Shown in pieces: positions 29,349 to 39,500 of a stretch of 64,000 bases of DNA (position 1 is the first letter of the stretch; each line of letters starts with the position of its first letter). The position numbers and the translations under genes were made by a program. The stretch is from Phycicoccus sp. CSK15P-2 (GTDB taxonomy: Bacteria > Actinomycetota > Actinomycetes > Actinomycetales > Dermatophilaceae). The stretch lies in the NCBI RefSeq assembly GCF_016888005.1, contig NZ_JAFDVE010000011.1, forward strand, positions 145,488 to 209,487, written 5' to 3'. Under the pieces are notes generated by a model. The model was not told the origin of the DNA, made no database searches, and saw only the letters and a program-made list of their open reading frames with translations.

Positions 29349-29354
29349 ATTATA
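29349..29354 (-). promoter_or_regulatory. Probable -10 element of the sigA promoter
   Basis: On the minus strand this is a perfect TATAAT in an otherwise GC-rich sequence, 129 bases upstream of the sigA GTG. The -35 region at 16-18 bases spacing (TGTCCG/GTGTCC) is poor, which is common in actinobacteria. It implies a leader of about 120 nt. Confidence 0.6.
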
Positions 29355-29435
29355 ACTTCGCGGTCGCCCGACGGACACATCAGACCGGTCGGGCGCCTCC
29401 GGGTGCGGCGGCGGGCGGGGTGCCCGCGGGGGCCA

Positions 29436-29831
29436 TCAGCCCTTGACGGCGAGGACCGCGCAGGGGGCGTCGAGGAGGATCCGCTGGGCATTGGAGCCCA
29501 GGATGAGCTTGCCGACGGGGGTGCGGCGACGCAGCCCGATGACGATGAGGTCGGCCTCGGTCTCGGTGGCGACGGCGATGAGGTCCTCCGCGGGCTCGTT
29601 GCCCCGGACCAGCTGGCGCACCTCGATCTCCGCGCCGCTGCCGCTCAGCTCCTCGGCGGCACGCTGCAGCTCCTCCTCGGCCGCTCGCGACGCGTCGTCG
29701 TCGAGGTCGCGACCACCACGGTGGGAGTTGATGACGATGAGCCGCCGGCTGCGCTCACGCGCCTCCTGGACGGCGCGGGCGAGGGCAGCACGGCCCTCCT
29801 TCGTGGGCACGAAGCCGACGACGATGGTCAC
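29436..29831 (-). CDS. Universal stress protein (UspA family)
   Basis: A 131-residue single UspA domain. The N-terminus is VTIVVGFVPTKEGRAAL and the ATP-binding signature appears at the C-terminus as GLRRRTPVGKLILGSNAQRILLDAP (given as overlapping motifs GLRRRTPVGK and LILGSNAQ). The start is GTG with AGGAGG five bases upstream; 20 extra upstream codons are rejected. It lies alone between sigA and metX. Function is nucleotide-dependent stress adaptation by family; nothing more specific can be read. Confidence 0.92.
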   Translation of the reverse strand: MTIVVGFVPTKEGRAALARAVQEARERSRRLIVINSHRGGRDLDDDASRAAEEELQRAAEELSGSGAEIEVRQLVRGNEPAEDLIAVATETEADLIVIGLRRRTPVGKLILGSNAQRILLDAPCAVLAVKG

Positions 29832-29887
29832 GGTCTCCTCCTGGGCCGGGCGGACACTCGTCCGACCGTACCGCAGAGGCGGACGGG

Positions 29888-31018
29888 TCACCCGGGCCGC
29901 GTCACCGCGCGGATGACGGCACCCACCTGCTCGGTCTCGACGAGGAACCCGTCGTGGCCGTGGCCGGACTCGACGACCGTCAGCGCGGTGTCCGGACGCA
30001 TCCGCACCATCTCCTCGGAGAGCCTGAGCGGGTAGAGGCGGTCGGTGGTCACCCCCGCCACGTGGAGGGTGCCGGGAAACGCACGGAGCGCGGCCGCCAC
30101 ACCCCCCCGGTCACGGCCGACGTCGTGGCTGTTCATCGCCTCGGTGAGGACGACGTAGCTGTTGGGGTCGAACCGGCGAGCGAGCTTCTCGGCGTGGTGG
30201 TCGAGGTAGCTCTCGACGTCGTAGCGGCCTCCGCCACCCAGCGGGTCCTCCCCCGCTCGCGGACGACGGCCGAAGCGGTCGTCCAGCTCGCTGTCGTGCC
30301 GGTACGTCGTGTGGGCGATCCTGCGGGCGATCCCGAGCCCGGTGAGCGGGGCACGCCCCGTGTCGTAGTAGTCGCCGTCCGCGTAGTCCGGGTCGCTGCG
30401 GATGGCGAGGAGCTGGGGCTGGCACCACGCGACCTGGTTCGCGCTCGCGGCGGCGGTCGAGGCCAGGACGAGCGCGCGCTCGACCCTGTGGGGGTACGTC
30501 GCCGCCCACTCGAGGGCGCGCATCCCGCCCATCGAGCCCCCGAGGACGGTGTGCCAGCGCCGGATGCCGAGGGCGTCGGCGAGGGCCGCCTCGACACCGA
30601 CCTGGTCCCGGATGGTGATGTACGGGAACCGCCCACCCCAGGGGCGGCCGTCCGGCGCGTCGGAGGCCGGGCCGGACGTCCCCTGACAGCCGCCGAGCAC
30701 GTTCGACGCGACGACGAAGAAGCGGTCGGTGTCGAGCGGGGCGCCGGGCCCGATGAGGCCCGGCCACCAGCCGTCCGTCGGGTGACCCGGGCCGGCCGGG
30801 CCGACGACGTGGCTGTCGCCCGTCAGCGCGTGCTCGACGAGAACGGCGTTGCCGCCGTCCGGAGCGAGGGTCCCCCACGTCTCGTACGCGACCGTGACGT
30901 CCGGCAGAAACCCGCCGCGTTCGAGGGCGATCTCGCCGACCGCGGCGAACTGCCGGTCGCCGACCGGGTCACCCGTGCGCCAGGCGGCTCCGGCCCAGCG
31001 GGTCGGGGTGGCGGTCAT
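29888..31018 (-). CDS. metX: Homoserine O-acetyltransferase (MetX)
   Basis: Activates homoserine with acetyl-CoA for methionine synthesis; an alpha/beta hydrolase fold enzyme of 376 residues. The nucleophile elbow is VLGGSMGGMRALEW, and the other triad members are Asp in VTTDRLYPL and His in SGHGHDGFL. Family motifs VAYETWGTL, HALTGDSH and NVLGGCQGTSGP are present. The start is ATG (MTATPTRW) with GAGGAG seven bases upstream, preferred over an ATG six codons earlier that lies upstream of this SD. A SAM-IV riboswitch covers the leader. O-acetylhomoserine would feed MetY, encoded 11 kb away. Confidence 0.95.
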   Translation of the reverse strand: MTATPTRWAGAAWRTGDPVGDRQFAAVGEIALERGGFLPDVTVAYETWGTLAPDGGNAVLVEHALTGDSHVVGPAGPGHPTDGWWPGLIGPGAPLDTDRFFVVASNVLGGCQGTSGPASDAPDGRPWGGRFPYITIRDQVGVEAALADALGIRRWHTVLGGSMGGMRALEWAATYPHRVERALVLASTAAASANQVAWCQPQLLAIRSDPDYADGDYYDTGRAPLTGLGIARRIAHTTYRHDSELDDRFGRRPRAGEDPLGGGGRYDVESYLDHHAEKLARRFDPNSYVVLTEAMNSHDVGRDRGGVAAALRAFPGTLHVAGVTTDRLYPLRLSEEMVRMRPDTALTVVESGHGHDGFLVETEQVGAVIRAVTRPG

Positions 31019-31029
31019 CGGCGTGCTCC

Positions 31030-31147
31030 TCGGCATCTCGCGTTGCCGGTACGCACCGCACCGGCCGGGTCATCACCCGGGGCACCCCACCGCGAGGAGG
31101 GTTGCCGCCCAGCAAACCGGGGTTTGGCACTGGGACTCATGACCTGT
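31030..31147 (-). ncRNA. SAM-IV riboswitch upstream of metX
   Basis: On the minus strand the leader contains the SAM-IV core in order: CAGGTCATGAG, CCCAG, AAACCCCGGTTTGCTGGG, CGGCAACCCTCC, GCGGTGGGGTGCCCCGGGT, GATGACC. The P1 arms GGTC (31142-31145) and GACC (31068-31071) pair. A CCGGT/ACCGG hairpin and a GGCAACGCG segment follow, as in known SAM-IV RNAs. The 3' end almost touches the GAGGAG SD (31026-31031), so SAM binding probably blocks translation initiation. Closely similar to the RNA before metY. Confidence 0.88.
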
Positions 31148-31155
31148 CGAGAATG

Positions 31156-32253
31156 CTACCCGGCCAGGCTCTCCGGGGCGGGAGGAGTCCGCGGAGCGGT
31201 CGTGCCCACCCCCGACACCCGCAGGCCGGCTCCGACGACCGTGTCGAGCAGCAGGGCGAGGCGGTAGCCGGGGTCGAGGCGGAGCGCCCGGCCCAGGGCG
31301 GCGCGGGTCAGGGCGCCGTCGCCGTCGTGCCACGCGGCCTGGGCGAGCACGGTGCACGCGGCCGCCGCGTCGGCCGGACGGTCGTCGGGCACTGCGCGGG
31401 CGAGCCCGATGAGGCGTTCGACGACGAGACCGCGCCCACCGGGGTCCGGGGAGCCCGTTCCCCACGACCCCATGGCGCCCCATCGGGGCAGGCACCCCTC
31501 GAGCAGCCGGACGACCCGCGCGTCCACCGCCGACCGGGGCAGCACACCGGGAGCGACCCACGAGACGACGCCGTCGCGCAGGGGCACGTCGGTGAGACCC
31601 CGCACCGCGACGGCGACGTCGGACGCCCCGACGTGGTGGTCGTGCGGCGGCGCGGTGGCGGGGGTGCGCAGCACACGGGACCAGGCTCGCACGGCCGCCC
31701 GGCGTCGGCGGACGGTCTGCGCCGGCAGCGCGGCGAGCCGATCGGCCACGGCCCGGGTGGGGCCGGAGGGCTCGACGAGGGCGTCGACGCTCCGGCGGTC
31801 GGGGAGCGGCGAGCGGCCGAGCGCCACGAGCTCGGCCACCGCAGGGACGTCGGCGGCGAGCGGCAGGGGGATGCCGTCGGGCGGGCAGCAGGGGCGGTCG
31901 CACCGCAGGGAGTACCGCCGACCGTCGCGCACGACCACGACGTCGAGGACCCTCGTGCCGGCCTGCCCGAAGCGCTCGGCGAGAGCGGCCAGAAGGGGCT
32001 CGGACTCTCCCACGTGGTCCTCGTAGCCGACGAGGAGGACGCTGCCGGGACGCTCGCGCAGGGCCGGGCCCGCCACCGCCGCGACCACGGTCGGCACGCC
32101 GTCCGGCCCGGGGAGGTCCACCCGTGCCGTCATGACGACCCGCGTCGCACGGAGGGTGATGACGACGGCGCTACGTCTCGGGTGGTAGCCGAGCTGGTAG
32201 GGCAGGGACGCGACGACGTCACCGGGGTCGCGCAGGACGATGGATGCTGTCAT
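31156..32253 (-). CDS. DUF4192 domain-containing protein
   Basis: A 365-residue cytoplasmic protein of the actinobacterial DUF4192 family: the N-terminus DPGDVVASLPYQLGYHPRRS, then a repeated alpha/beta arrangement and GRRYSLRCDRPCCPPDGIPL in the middle, and helical C-terminus with ALGRALRLDPGYRLALLL resembling a TPR-like end. No enzymatic motif is apparent and no function is known for the family. The start is the first ATG. It lies just upstream of the metX riboswitch on the same strand. Confidence 0.85.
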   Translation of the reverse strand: MTASIVLRDPGDVVASLPYQLGYHPRRSAVVITLRATRVVMTARVDLPGPDGVPTVVAAVAGPALRERPGSVLLVGYEDHVGESEPLLAALAERFGQAGTRVLDVVVVRDGRRYSLRCDRPCCPPDGIPLPLAADVPAVAELVALGRSPLPDRRSVDALVEPSGPTRAVADRLAALPAQTVRRRRAAVRAWSRVLRTPATAPPHDHHVGASDVAVAVRGLTDVPLRDGVVSWVAPGVLPRSAVDARVVRLLEGCLPRWGAMGSWGTGSPDPGGRGLVVERLIGLARAVPDDRPADAAAACTVLAQAAWHDGDGALTRAALGRALRLDPGYRLALLLDTVVGAGLRVSGVGTTAPRTPPAPESLAG

Positions 32254-32349
32254 GCCTCCACGCTGCCGACGTCCCGGCGCGGCCGGAAGGCCGGGCCTGC
32301 GTGCCTGTGGACGACCGACGGCAGCCGGGCGCCTGTGGACGACGCGGGC

Positions 32350-32748
32350 TCAGTCGACGACGTCGGAGCGCACGGTGGTGGGCCCGGCGGCCGGCTCGCC
32401 CTCCCCCGGCCCGCGGCCGCTGGATGCCTCCCACTCGAGGAACTTCTCGGTCTCCTCGACGACGGTCGTCGCGACCCAGCCGAGAACCATCGCGTCGTCC
32501 GCGAGCCCGAGGACGCCGAGGACGCCCTCGGGGAGGAGGTCGACGGGCGAGACGACGTAGGCGGCACCGGCGGCGACGAGGCCGAGCCGGACGAGCGAGG
32601 TGCCCGTGTAGTCGCCGCTGCGTACCGCGGACACGAGCCGTGGGATCGCCACCGCGCGGTCTCCGAGGGACGGGCCGCCGGGGCGGGTGGCGAGCTTGGC
32701 CGCGCGCGCGAGCGCGCCGACGTAGGCGAAGCCGCGGGCTTTCGACAT
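32350..32748 (-). CDS. YkvA/DUF1232 family membrane protein
   Basis: A 132-residue protein with the DUF1232 signature AAYVVSPVDLLPEGVLGVLG followed by LADDAMVLGW, embedded in two hydrophobic stretches. A basic N-terminus and an acidic, Gly/Pro-rich tail flank the domain. The start is ATG with AGGAGG six bases upstream. The function of DUF1232 proteins is unknown. Confidence 0.85.
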   Translation of the reverse strand: MSKARGFAYVGALARAAKLATRPGGPSLGDRAVAIPRLVSAVRSGDYTGTSLVRLGLVAAGAAYVVSPVDLLPEGVLGVLGLADDAMVLGWVATTVVEETEKFLEWEASSGRGPGEGEPAAGPTTVRSDVVD

Positions 32749-32832
32749 GGTTCCTCCTGGTCCGGTGGCGGGTGGCTCCCGCCGTCTCTCTCGACGTGTG
32801 TGGCGCGCGGGAGGTTCCCGCGACCGGCCGCG

Positions 32833-33570
32833 TCAGCCGTTCTGGATCTGCGGAGTGGCCGGCGGGAACTCCCGACGTGCGTCGGAGGCGATCCGGCGAA
32901 GGAGCACGATGTCGACCCCTGCGCCGATGACTCCCCCGGCGAGCGGGACGCCCCGGCCGAGGCGTGCCAGCACGGTCTTCGTCGTGCCGGCCACCATCCG
33001 GAAGTACACGCCCTTCTTGACGACCATCTCGACCGGGCCGGGCAGCCGCTGTGCCGCGAGGTTGACGAATCGTCCCCCGGGCGGGGTCGGCAGGTGGGCC
33101 TTGCGCAGCAGGTCCTCGGCGTCCGCGCCGACGAGGGTGAGCAGCACCGCGGCACGGATCGGTTCGCGGTCGATGTCGTGGCCCCGCAGCCGGGCGATGG
33201 CGGCGGTCATCCGGGTGGCTGCCGCGTAGAAGGCGATGACGTTGGCGGGCAGCGCCACCGGCAGGGTGACGAAGCCACCGAGCCCGGTGAGGAACCCCTC
33301 GGACCCCGCCGCGACGGTGTGCGTGCGGACGATGTGGTCGATGGCCTTCTCGACGTCTCCCCCCGACTTGCGCAGGGCCGTGTCGGCCACCCGGGAGGCG
33401 GAGGCGAAGGGGCCCTTGCCGTCGATGCCGACGTCGAGCACGGTGTCGACGACCTTGATGGCCCGCCGGGAGAGCATGCCGTCGTCCGTGGGCTCCTCCG
33501 CGGCCCGTTCGAGAGCAGGACGGTCGTGCGTGGCGTCCTTGCCCTTGCCACGTCGGTCGAGAGTCCCCAC
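32833..33570 (-). CDS. EcsC family protein
   Basis: A 245-residue protein with the EcsC-like layout: a helical N-terminus (LSRRAIKVVDTVLDVGIDG), hydrophobic glycine-rich segments (GFLTGLGGFVTLPVALPANVIAFYAAATR split about 95-123) and a final GVIGAGVDIVLLRRIAS motif. EcsC proteins are often found beside ABC transporters but here there is none, and the biochemical role is unknown. The start is GTG with GGAGGTGACC directly upstream. It is divergent from the polymerase gene, 138 bases away. Confidence 0.85.
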   Translation of the reverse strand: MGTLDRRGKGKDATHDRPALERAAEEPTDDGMLSRRAIKVVDTVLDVGIDGKGPFASASRVADTALRKSGGDVEKAIDHIVRTHTVAAGSEGFLTGLGGFVTLPVALPANVIAFYAAATRMTAAIARLRGHDIDREPIRAAVLLTLVGADAEDLLRKAHLPTPPGGRFVNLAAQRLPGPVEMVVKKGVYFRMVAGTTKTVLARLGRGVPLAGGVIGAGVDIVLLRRIASDARREFPPATPQIQNG

Positions 33571-33708
33571 GGTCACCTCCGGGTCGGCCGGGGCGGCGCC
33601 GTGTCGGCCGCGCGGGTCCGGCTGTTCGTCATCCTGCCACGCAGCGCGCTGACCTGGCACAGCGCCGGACGCACCCGCGGTGACGGTGCCGGGACGTACG
33701 CTCGGCGC

Positions 33709-35415
33709 GTGCTCGGTGCGGACGAGGTGGCGGTGCTCGTCGTCGGCCCGTCCGCGGGTGTGCACCGTTCTGCCGCCGCCCTCGTCCACGGCGGCTCGGC
33801 CCGGGTACTGCCGGCGGCCGAGGTCGTGGACGAGGTCGCGCGCCTCGAGGCCGAGCACCGTCCGCGGTGGGTCTGGTGGTCCGCGGGGGCAGCCGCGCGG
33901 GACCTCGTCGCCGCGCGGGTCCGGCTCGCCCGCTCCTGGGACGTCGCCGAGGCACACCGCCTGCTGCACGGTGGCTCCGCAGCCGGGCCGCCGCTGGCCT
34001 GGGCGGCGGCGCACGGTCTCGGCCCCGGGTCCGTTCCCGCGGCCCCGACGGGCGACCTCTTCGACCACGTGGCGCGGCAGGACCTCCCCGCGGAGGACAC
34101 CCTCGTCGACGACGCCGGCCACCTGCGGGCCGACCACCTGCGCTGGCTCGAGGACCCCGAGCACCTCGTGCCATGGGCCCACGCGGCGCTCGAGACGGCC
34201 CGGACCCAGCTCGACGCGGCGACCCAGCGCTCGCCGCGCCTGACGGGCACGGTCGCCTCCGAGTCGGCTGCGTCCCTGCTCTGCCTCGAGCTCGAGCGCG
34301 ACGGGCTGCCGCTGGACCGCGCCCGGATGGAGGAGCTCGTCGCCGGCGCCGCGGGTCCGCGGGCGGCCGACCCCGCCGGCGAGGTCGCGGGACGCCGGGC
34401 GCGGGACGCACGGGTCCTCCGGCACGTCCCGGAGCGAGGGTCCACCGACCTGCGCAACCCTGCCCAGGTCAAGGAGATGCTCGCGGCCGTCGGGGTCGAC
34501 GTCCCGTCCACCCGCAAGTGGGTCCTCGAGGCCTACCGGGAGGTCCATCCGGTCGTCCCGGCCCTCCTCGAGTGGCGGCGGGACGAGCGCATCGCGACGA
34601 CGTACGGCTACCGGTGGCTGGATGCCTGCGTGGGTCCGGACCACCGGCTCCGCGGGGCCTGGACCGCGTGCGACGGCGCGGCGGGGCGGATGACCGCCGA
34701 GAACGGGCTGCACAGCCTGCCGGCCCTGCTGCGTCCGGGGGTCGCGGCCGAGCCGGGTCACGTGCTGGTCCGGGCCGACCTCGGGCAGGTCGAGCCGCGG
34801 GTGCTCGCGGTGGTCGCCGGCGACGCCGCGTTCGCCGCCGCCACCCGCGCCGACGACCTGTACGCGCCCGTCGCGCAGCGGCTCGGGGTGGAGCGTCCGG
34901 TGGCGAAGGTCGCCGTCCTGGCCGCGATGTACGGACAGCGCAGCGGCGCGGCCGGTCAGGCCCTCCGGGGGCTCGAGGCGGCGTACCCGGTGGCGATGGG
35001 GTTCCTCGACCGCGCCTACGCGACCGGACGGCGCGGTGAGCCGCTGCGCACGTACGGAGGACGTCTCGTCCACACCGGCCGCGTCCTGGCGGGGCAGCCA
35101 CCCGGGACCGACCCTCGTCTCGACGCGGCCCGCGGCCGGTTCGCCCGCAACGCCGTGATCCAGGGGTCGGCCGCCGAGCTGTTCAAGGCGTGGGCGGCCA
35201 CCGTCCGGGCGACGACGGCGGACCTCCAGGCACAGGTCGTGCTCTGCCTTCACGACGAGCTCTTGGTGCACGTGCCGGAGGAGGCGGCCCAGGAGGCGGT
35301 GCGCCGGGTCGACGACGCGCTCACCGACGCCGCCCGCCGGTGGTCGGGCGGGGCCCCGGTGCGCTTCGTGTCCCACACCTCGGTCGTCCGCCGCTGGTCC
35401 GACGCCAAGGACTGA
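33709..35415 (+). CDS. Short family A DNA polymerase (bifunctional exonuclease/polymerase type)
   Basis: The C-terminal ~350 residues are a PolA-type polymerase: motif A is VRADLGQVEPRVLAVVAGD, motif B RPVAKVAVLAAMYG, and motif C LCLHDELLVHVP. There is no 5' nuclease domain, and in the N-terminal ~200 residues the DEDD acidic residues of a proofreading exonuclease are not obvious, although databases name this family 3'-5' exonuclease/DNA polymerase. At 568 residues it is far shorter than PolA, so it is an accessory polymerase and not the chromosomal polA. The start is uncertain; GTG at 33709 (VLGADEVAVL) has only weak SD. Confidence 0.87.
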   Translation: MLGADEVAVLVVGPSAGVHRSAAALVHGGSARVLPAAEVVDEVARLEAEHRPRWVWWSAGAAARDLVAARVRLARSWDVAEAHRLLHGGSAAGPPLAWAAAHGLGPGSVPAAPTGDLFDHVARQDLPAEDTLVDDAGHLRADHLRWLEDPEHLVPWAHAALETARTQLDAATQRSPRLTGTVASESAASLLCLELERDGLPLDRARMEELVAGAAGPRAADPAGEVAGRRARDARVLRHVPERGSTDLRNPAQVKEMLAAVGVDVPSTRKWVLEAYREVHPVVPALLEWRRDERIATTYGYRWLDACVGPDHRLRGAWTACDGAAGRMTAENGLHSLPALLRPGVAAEPGHVLVRADLGQVEPRVLAVVAGDAAFAAATRADDLYAPVAQRLGVERPVAKVAVLAAMYGQRSGAAGQALRGLEAAYPVAMGFLDRAYATGRRGEPLRTYGGRLVHTGRVLAGQPPGTDPRLDAARGRFARNAVIQGSAAELFKAWAATVRATTADLQAQVVLCLHDELLVHVPEEAAQEAVRRVDDALTDAARRWSGGAPVRFVSHTSVVRRWSDAKD

Positions 35416-35425
35416 CCGCGGCGGC

Positions 35426-35456
35426 GGGTGCCCCGACCCGTCGGCCCGGGGCACCC
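35426..35456. terminator. Terminator between the polymerase gene and the PAC2 gene
   Basis: A perfect 10-bp stem, GGGTGCCCCG with CGGGGCACCC, and an 11-nt loop. It starts 10 bases after the polymerase stop, with the convergent PAC2 gene on the other side, so it may act in both directions. It lacks a T-run. Confidence 0.7.
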
Positions 35457-35556
35457 GATCAGGGCTGGGAGAGCCCACCGGACGGGCCGCTGCCTGGGCT
35501 CGTCCCCGCGGTCGGCTCCGCGTCCTGGGGAGGGCCGACGGCCGCGCCGGGGAGGG

Positions 35557-36468
35557 TCAGTCGTCGTCGGAGACCGTGCGGAGGAAGTCCTCGAACTCGG
35601 CACCGAGCTCGTCGGCGGACGGGATCTCGCGTGCCTCCGTGGCGAGCAGGCTCGGGCGCTCCTCGCCGGCGACGAACGCGTCGTACTGCTGCTCCAGCGC
35701 GGTGATGACCTGCCGCGCCTCCTCGCTGTTCTCGACCTCGGCCGCGATGGCGCGCTGGTTGACGCGGGCGCGCTCGACGAGCTCGTCGTTGGGGAGGTTC
35801 AGTCCGGTGGCGTCGGTGATCGCGCCGAGGGCCGCGAGCGAGCCCTCGGCCCACTCGGCGTTCGCCAGGTAGTGCGGGACGTGGACGGCGAACCCGAGGG
35901 CGTCGCGCCCGGCCTCCCCGAGCCGCAGCTCGAGCAGGGCGCCGATGGAGGCCGGCACCTGGACCCGGCCGAACGGCGAGCGCGCCTCGCCGATGAGGGA
36001 GTCGTCCGTGGCGTGTGCCGTCATCCCCACCGGGCGGGTGTGCGGCACCGCCATCGGGATGCCGTGCGACGACACGACGAGGGTCACCCCGAGCCGGTCG
36101 ACGAGCTCGGTGACCGCCTCGACGACACGCTCCCACTGGTAGTCGGGCTCGGGCCCGGTGAGCACGTAGTACGTCTGGCCGTCGCGGTCGGTGAGCCGGT
36201 GCAGGAGCATGGCGGGGTCGTCGTACTCGACCCAGCGCGTCGTGTCGAAGACCATCGCGGGACGCCGGCCCCGGTAGTCGAGGAGCTGGTCGACGTCGAA
36301 GGACGCCACGATCTCGGACCCGCCGGACTCCAGGAGGTGGTCGGTGAGGGTCTGCTGGATCTGCCCGGCGTCGACGAAGCCACCGAGGAGCACGAGCAGG
36401 ACGCCGGGGCGCGAGTCGTCGAGCCCGGCGTCGGTCTCGACGTGGTAGAGGTCGCTGGGGTTCTGCAC
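35557..36468 (-). CDS. PAC2 family protein
   Basis: A 303-residue protein matching the PAC2 (proteasome assembly chaperone 2) superfamily: N-terminal LVLLGGFVDAGQIQQTLTDHLL, the VASFDVDQLLDYRGRRP motif, a central block YYVLTGPEPDYQWERVVEAV and VVSSHGIPMAVPHTRPVGMT. The C-terminal ~70 residues are helical and acidic. Archaeal and eukaryotic PAC2 proteins assist proteasome assembly; in actinobacteria the role is unproven and no proteasome gene is in this window. The start is GTG with AAAGG upstream. Confidence 0.87.
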   Translation of the reverse strand: MQNPSDLYHVETDAGLDDSRPGVLLVLLGGFVDAGQIQQTLTDHLLESGGSEIVASFDVDQLLDYRGRRPAMVFDTTRWVEYDDPAMLLHRLTDRDGQTYYVLTGPEPDYQWERVVEAVTELVDRLGVTLVVSSHGIPMAVPHTRPVGMTAHATDDSLIGEARSPFGRVQVPASIGALLELRLGEAGRDALGFAVHVPHYLANAEWAEGSLAALGAITDATGLNLPNDELVERARVNQRAIAAEVENSEEARQVITALEQQYDAFVAGEERPSLLATEAREIPSADELGAEFEDFLRTVSDDD

Positions 36469-36562
36469 GGGTGAAGCCTTTCACGCAGAGGGTCTCACCC
36501 TGCACCAACGCCCGGGGCCGGCAGCGGATTCCCCGGCCCGGCGGGCTCAGCCTTCGGTGGGC

Positions 36563-39500
36563 TCAGCCTCCGGCGGCCACCGCGGCGATGGCCCGCCGCA
36601 CCCGCTTCTCGGAGACGGGGTGCGCCGTTCCGAGGGACTGCGCGAAGAGCCCGACGCGCAGCTCCTCGACCATCCAGGCGATGTCGGCGACCTCCGGCGC
36701 CGCCCGGCGCGCCGCCGGCAACGCGTCGAGGAGGTCGGCGTACGCGGTCTCGACGGCGTCGACCTGCTCCTGCAGCACCGGCTCGCGTGGGTTGGACGCC
36801 GCTCGCTCGAGGCGCTGCTTGGCCGCCCGCAGGTATCGCCGGAGGTCGGGCAGCCGGAGCGCTCCGGTGGCGGCGACGAAGCCCGGGCGGACGAGGCCGT
36901 CGAGCTGTGCGCGGACGTCCGCGCGTGCCGCTGCCGTGGTGGTGGCCGCACCTCCTGACCCGAGGGCGTCGAGGGTCCGGCGTACCTGCGCCGCGAGGAC
37001 GAGCACGGGCTCGACCGCCTCCACGACCGTGAGGACCCGCGTCGCGGCGTGCGTCCGGACGGCCACGAGCACCCGGTCGAACTCCTCCTCGGTACGCACC
37101 GGACCGGTCACGTGCTCGGCGGCGATGGCGTCGACCGCGGCGTCGAGACAGTCCTGCAGCAGGGCCGGCACCGAGCCGTGCGGGTTGTCGGCGAGGGCGA
37201 GCTTCTGCGCGTTCGTCAGCCGGGCGAGCACGCGCTTCCACGGCGCGGTCGTGCCGAGCAGCAGCAGCCGGCGTACTCCCGCCCGGTGGGCCGCCGCGGC
37301 GGAGCCGGCGTCCGGGAGCACGCGCAGGGCCACCGAGTCCCCCGCGTCGACCAGGGCCGGGAACCCGACGACCGGCTGCCCGCCGGCGTGCCCCTCGAAG
37401 GTCTCGGGCACGGTGCCGACGTCCCACGTCGTGAGCCCGGCTCGCTCGATCGAGGCGCCCGCGCGGGACATCCCCTCGCGGACCGCTCCCCCGGCCCGCT
37501 CGCGGAGCGCCTCGAGGTCCTTGCCGGCGGCGACGACCCGCGGACCGCGGGAGCCGGGCCGCTCGACCGAGAAGGTCACCCGGAGGTGGTCGGGGACCCG
37601 CGCGAGGTCGAACTCGCCGGGGTCGACACGCACCCCCGTGCGGTCGTGCAGGACCCGGGCGAGCTCCTCCACGAACGTCCCCCGCGCGGGGTCGGCGTCG
37701 CGCAGCGCCGCGGCCGCGTGGTCGGGGGCGGGGACGAAGTGCCGGCGGACGGCCTTGGGCAGCGAGCGCAGCAGCGCGACGGCAAGGTCGTCGCGCAGCC
37801 CCGGCACCTGCCAGTCGAAGCCCTCCGGGGTGAGCCGGTTGAGGACGGCCACCGGGACGTGCACGGTGACGCCGTCGGCCGCCTGGCCGGGCGCGAACTG
37901 GTACGTGACGTCGAGCTCGACGTCGCCCTGCCGCCAGGTCCGCGGGTAGTCCTCCACGGAGATCCCCTCGCCCGCGTCCGAGGTCAGAGTCTCCTCGGTG
38001 AGGTCGAGCAGGTCGGGGCGGCGGCGCCGCTCACCGCGCCACCACCGGTCGAAGTGCCGCTCGGTGGTGACGTCCGGCGGGATGCGCGCGTCGTAGAAGG
38101 CGAACACGACGTCGTCGTCCACGACGATGTCCCGGCGCCGGGCGCGCTCCTCGAGCTCGGCGACCCGGGCGAGGGTGCGCCGGTTGCGCCGCCAGAAGTC
38201 GTGGCGCGGGTCCCAGTCGCCCTCGACGAGCGCGGAACGGAGGAAGATCTCGCGGGCCGCCTCGGGGTCGAGACGCGCGTACTGGACGGTGCGGTCGGTG
38301 ACGAGCGGCACCCCGTAGAGGGTGACCCGCTCGGTGGCGACGGCGGCGCCGGCCTTCTTGCTCCAGCGAGGCTCGCTCACCGTCCGCGCCACGACGTGTG
38401 CGCCGGCCTCCTCGGCCCACTTCGGTTCGATGACGGCGACGGTCCGCGCCCACAGTCGGCTCGTCTCGACGAGCTCGCCGGCCATGACGTACTCGGGCCT
38501 GCGCCTGAAGAGCGTCGACCCCGGGCTGATCCCGAACCGGGCGCCCCGCCCGCCGAGGTACTCGCGCCGCACCTGGTCGCGGACTCCGACGTGCGAGAGC
38601 AGCCCGGCGAGCAGCGCCCGGTGCACGGTGTCCCAGTCGGGGTCGGCGTCCTGCGCGGCCGTCGCGAGGTCGGGGTCGATACGGACCGAGCGGGCCGCCC
38701 GACGCAGCTGGGCATGGAGGTCCTGCCACTCGCGGATCCGCAGGTAGTGCAGGTACTCGTTCTTGCAACTCCGCCGGAAGGCACTGTGCGACAGCTCTTC
38801 CTGCTTCGTCGTGAGGTAGCGCCACAGCGACAGGTACGCGGCGAAGTCGGAGCGGTCGTCCGTGAACCGGGCGTGCTGCTGGTCGGCCTGTGCCTCCTTG
38901 TCGGCGGGCCGTTCGCGCGGGTCCTGGATGGACAGCGCCGCGACGAGGACCAGCACCTCGCGGGTGCAGCCGAGCCGGCCGGCCTCGACGACCATCCGGG
39001 CCAGGCGTGGGTCGAGCGGCATCCGGGCGAGGGTGCGACCGGTCGGGGTGAGCCGGCGCCCGCGCCCACGGTGCCGCCCGGGGCCGCGCTCGTCGGTGGA
39101 GAACGCCCCGAGCTCCTCGAGCAGACGGACCCCGTCGGCGACCTGCCGGGCGTCCGGCGGGTCGACGAACGGGAAGCGGGCGACGTCGCCGAGCCCGAGC
39201 GAGGTCATCTGGAGGATGACGGAGGCGAGCGAGGTGCGCTGGATCTCCGGCTCGGTGAACTCGTCGCGGGCGTCGTGGTCCTCCTCGGAGTAGAGCCGGA
39301 TGCACACGCCCGGGGCCACCCGCCCGCACCGACCCGCCCGCTGGCTGGCACTGGCGCGGCTCACCGGTTCGATGGGCAGACGCTGGACCTTCGTCCGCTG
39401 GCTGTACCGGCTGATCCGGGCGGTGCCGGTGTCGACGACGTAGCCGATGCCGGGCACGGTGAGCGAGGTCTCGGCGACGTTCGTCGCGAGCACGATCCGC

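Noticed and set aside
31102..33708. Long N-terminal extension of the polymerase frame
   Set aside because: It runs antisense through DUF4192, DUF1232 and EcsC genes, which have good starts and motifs; polymerase homology begins near 33709.
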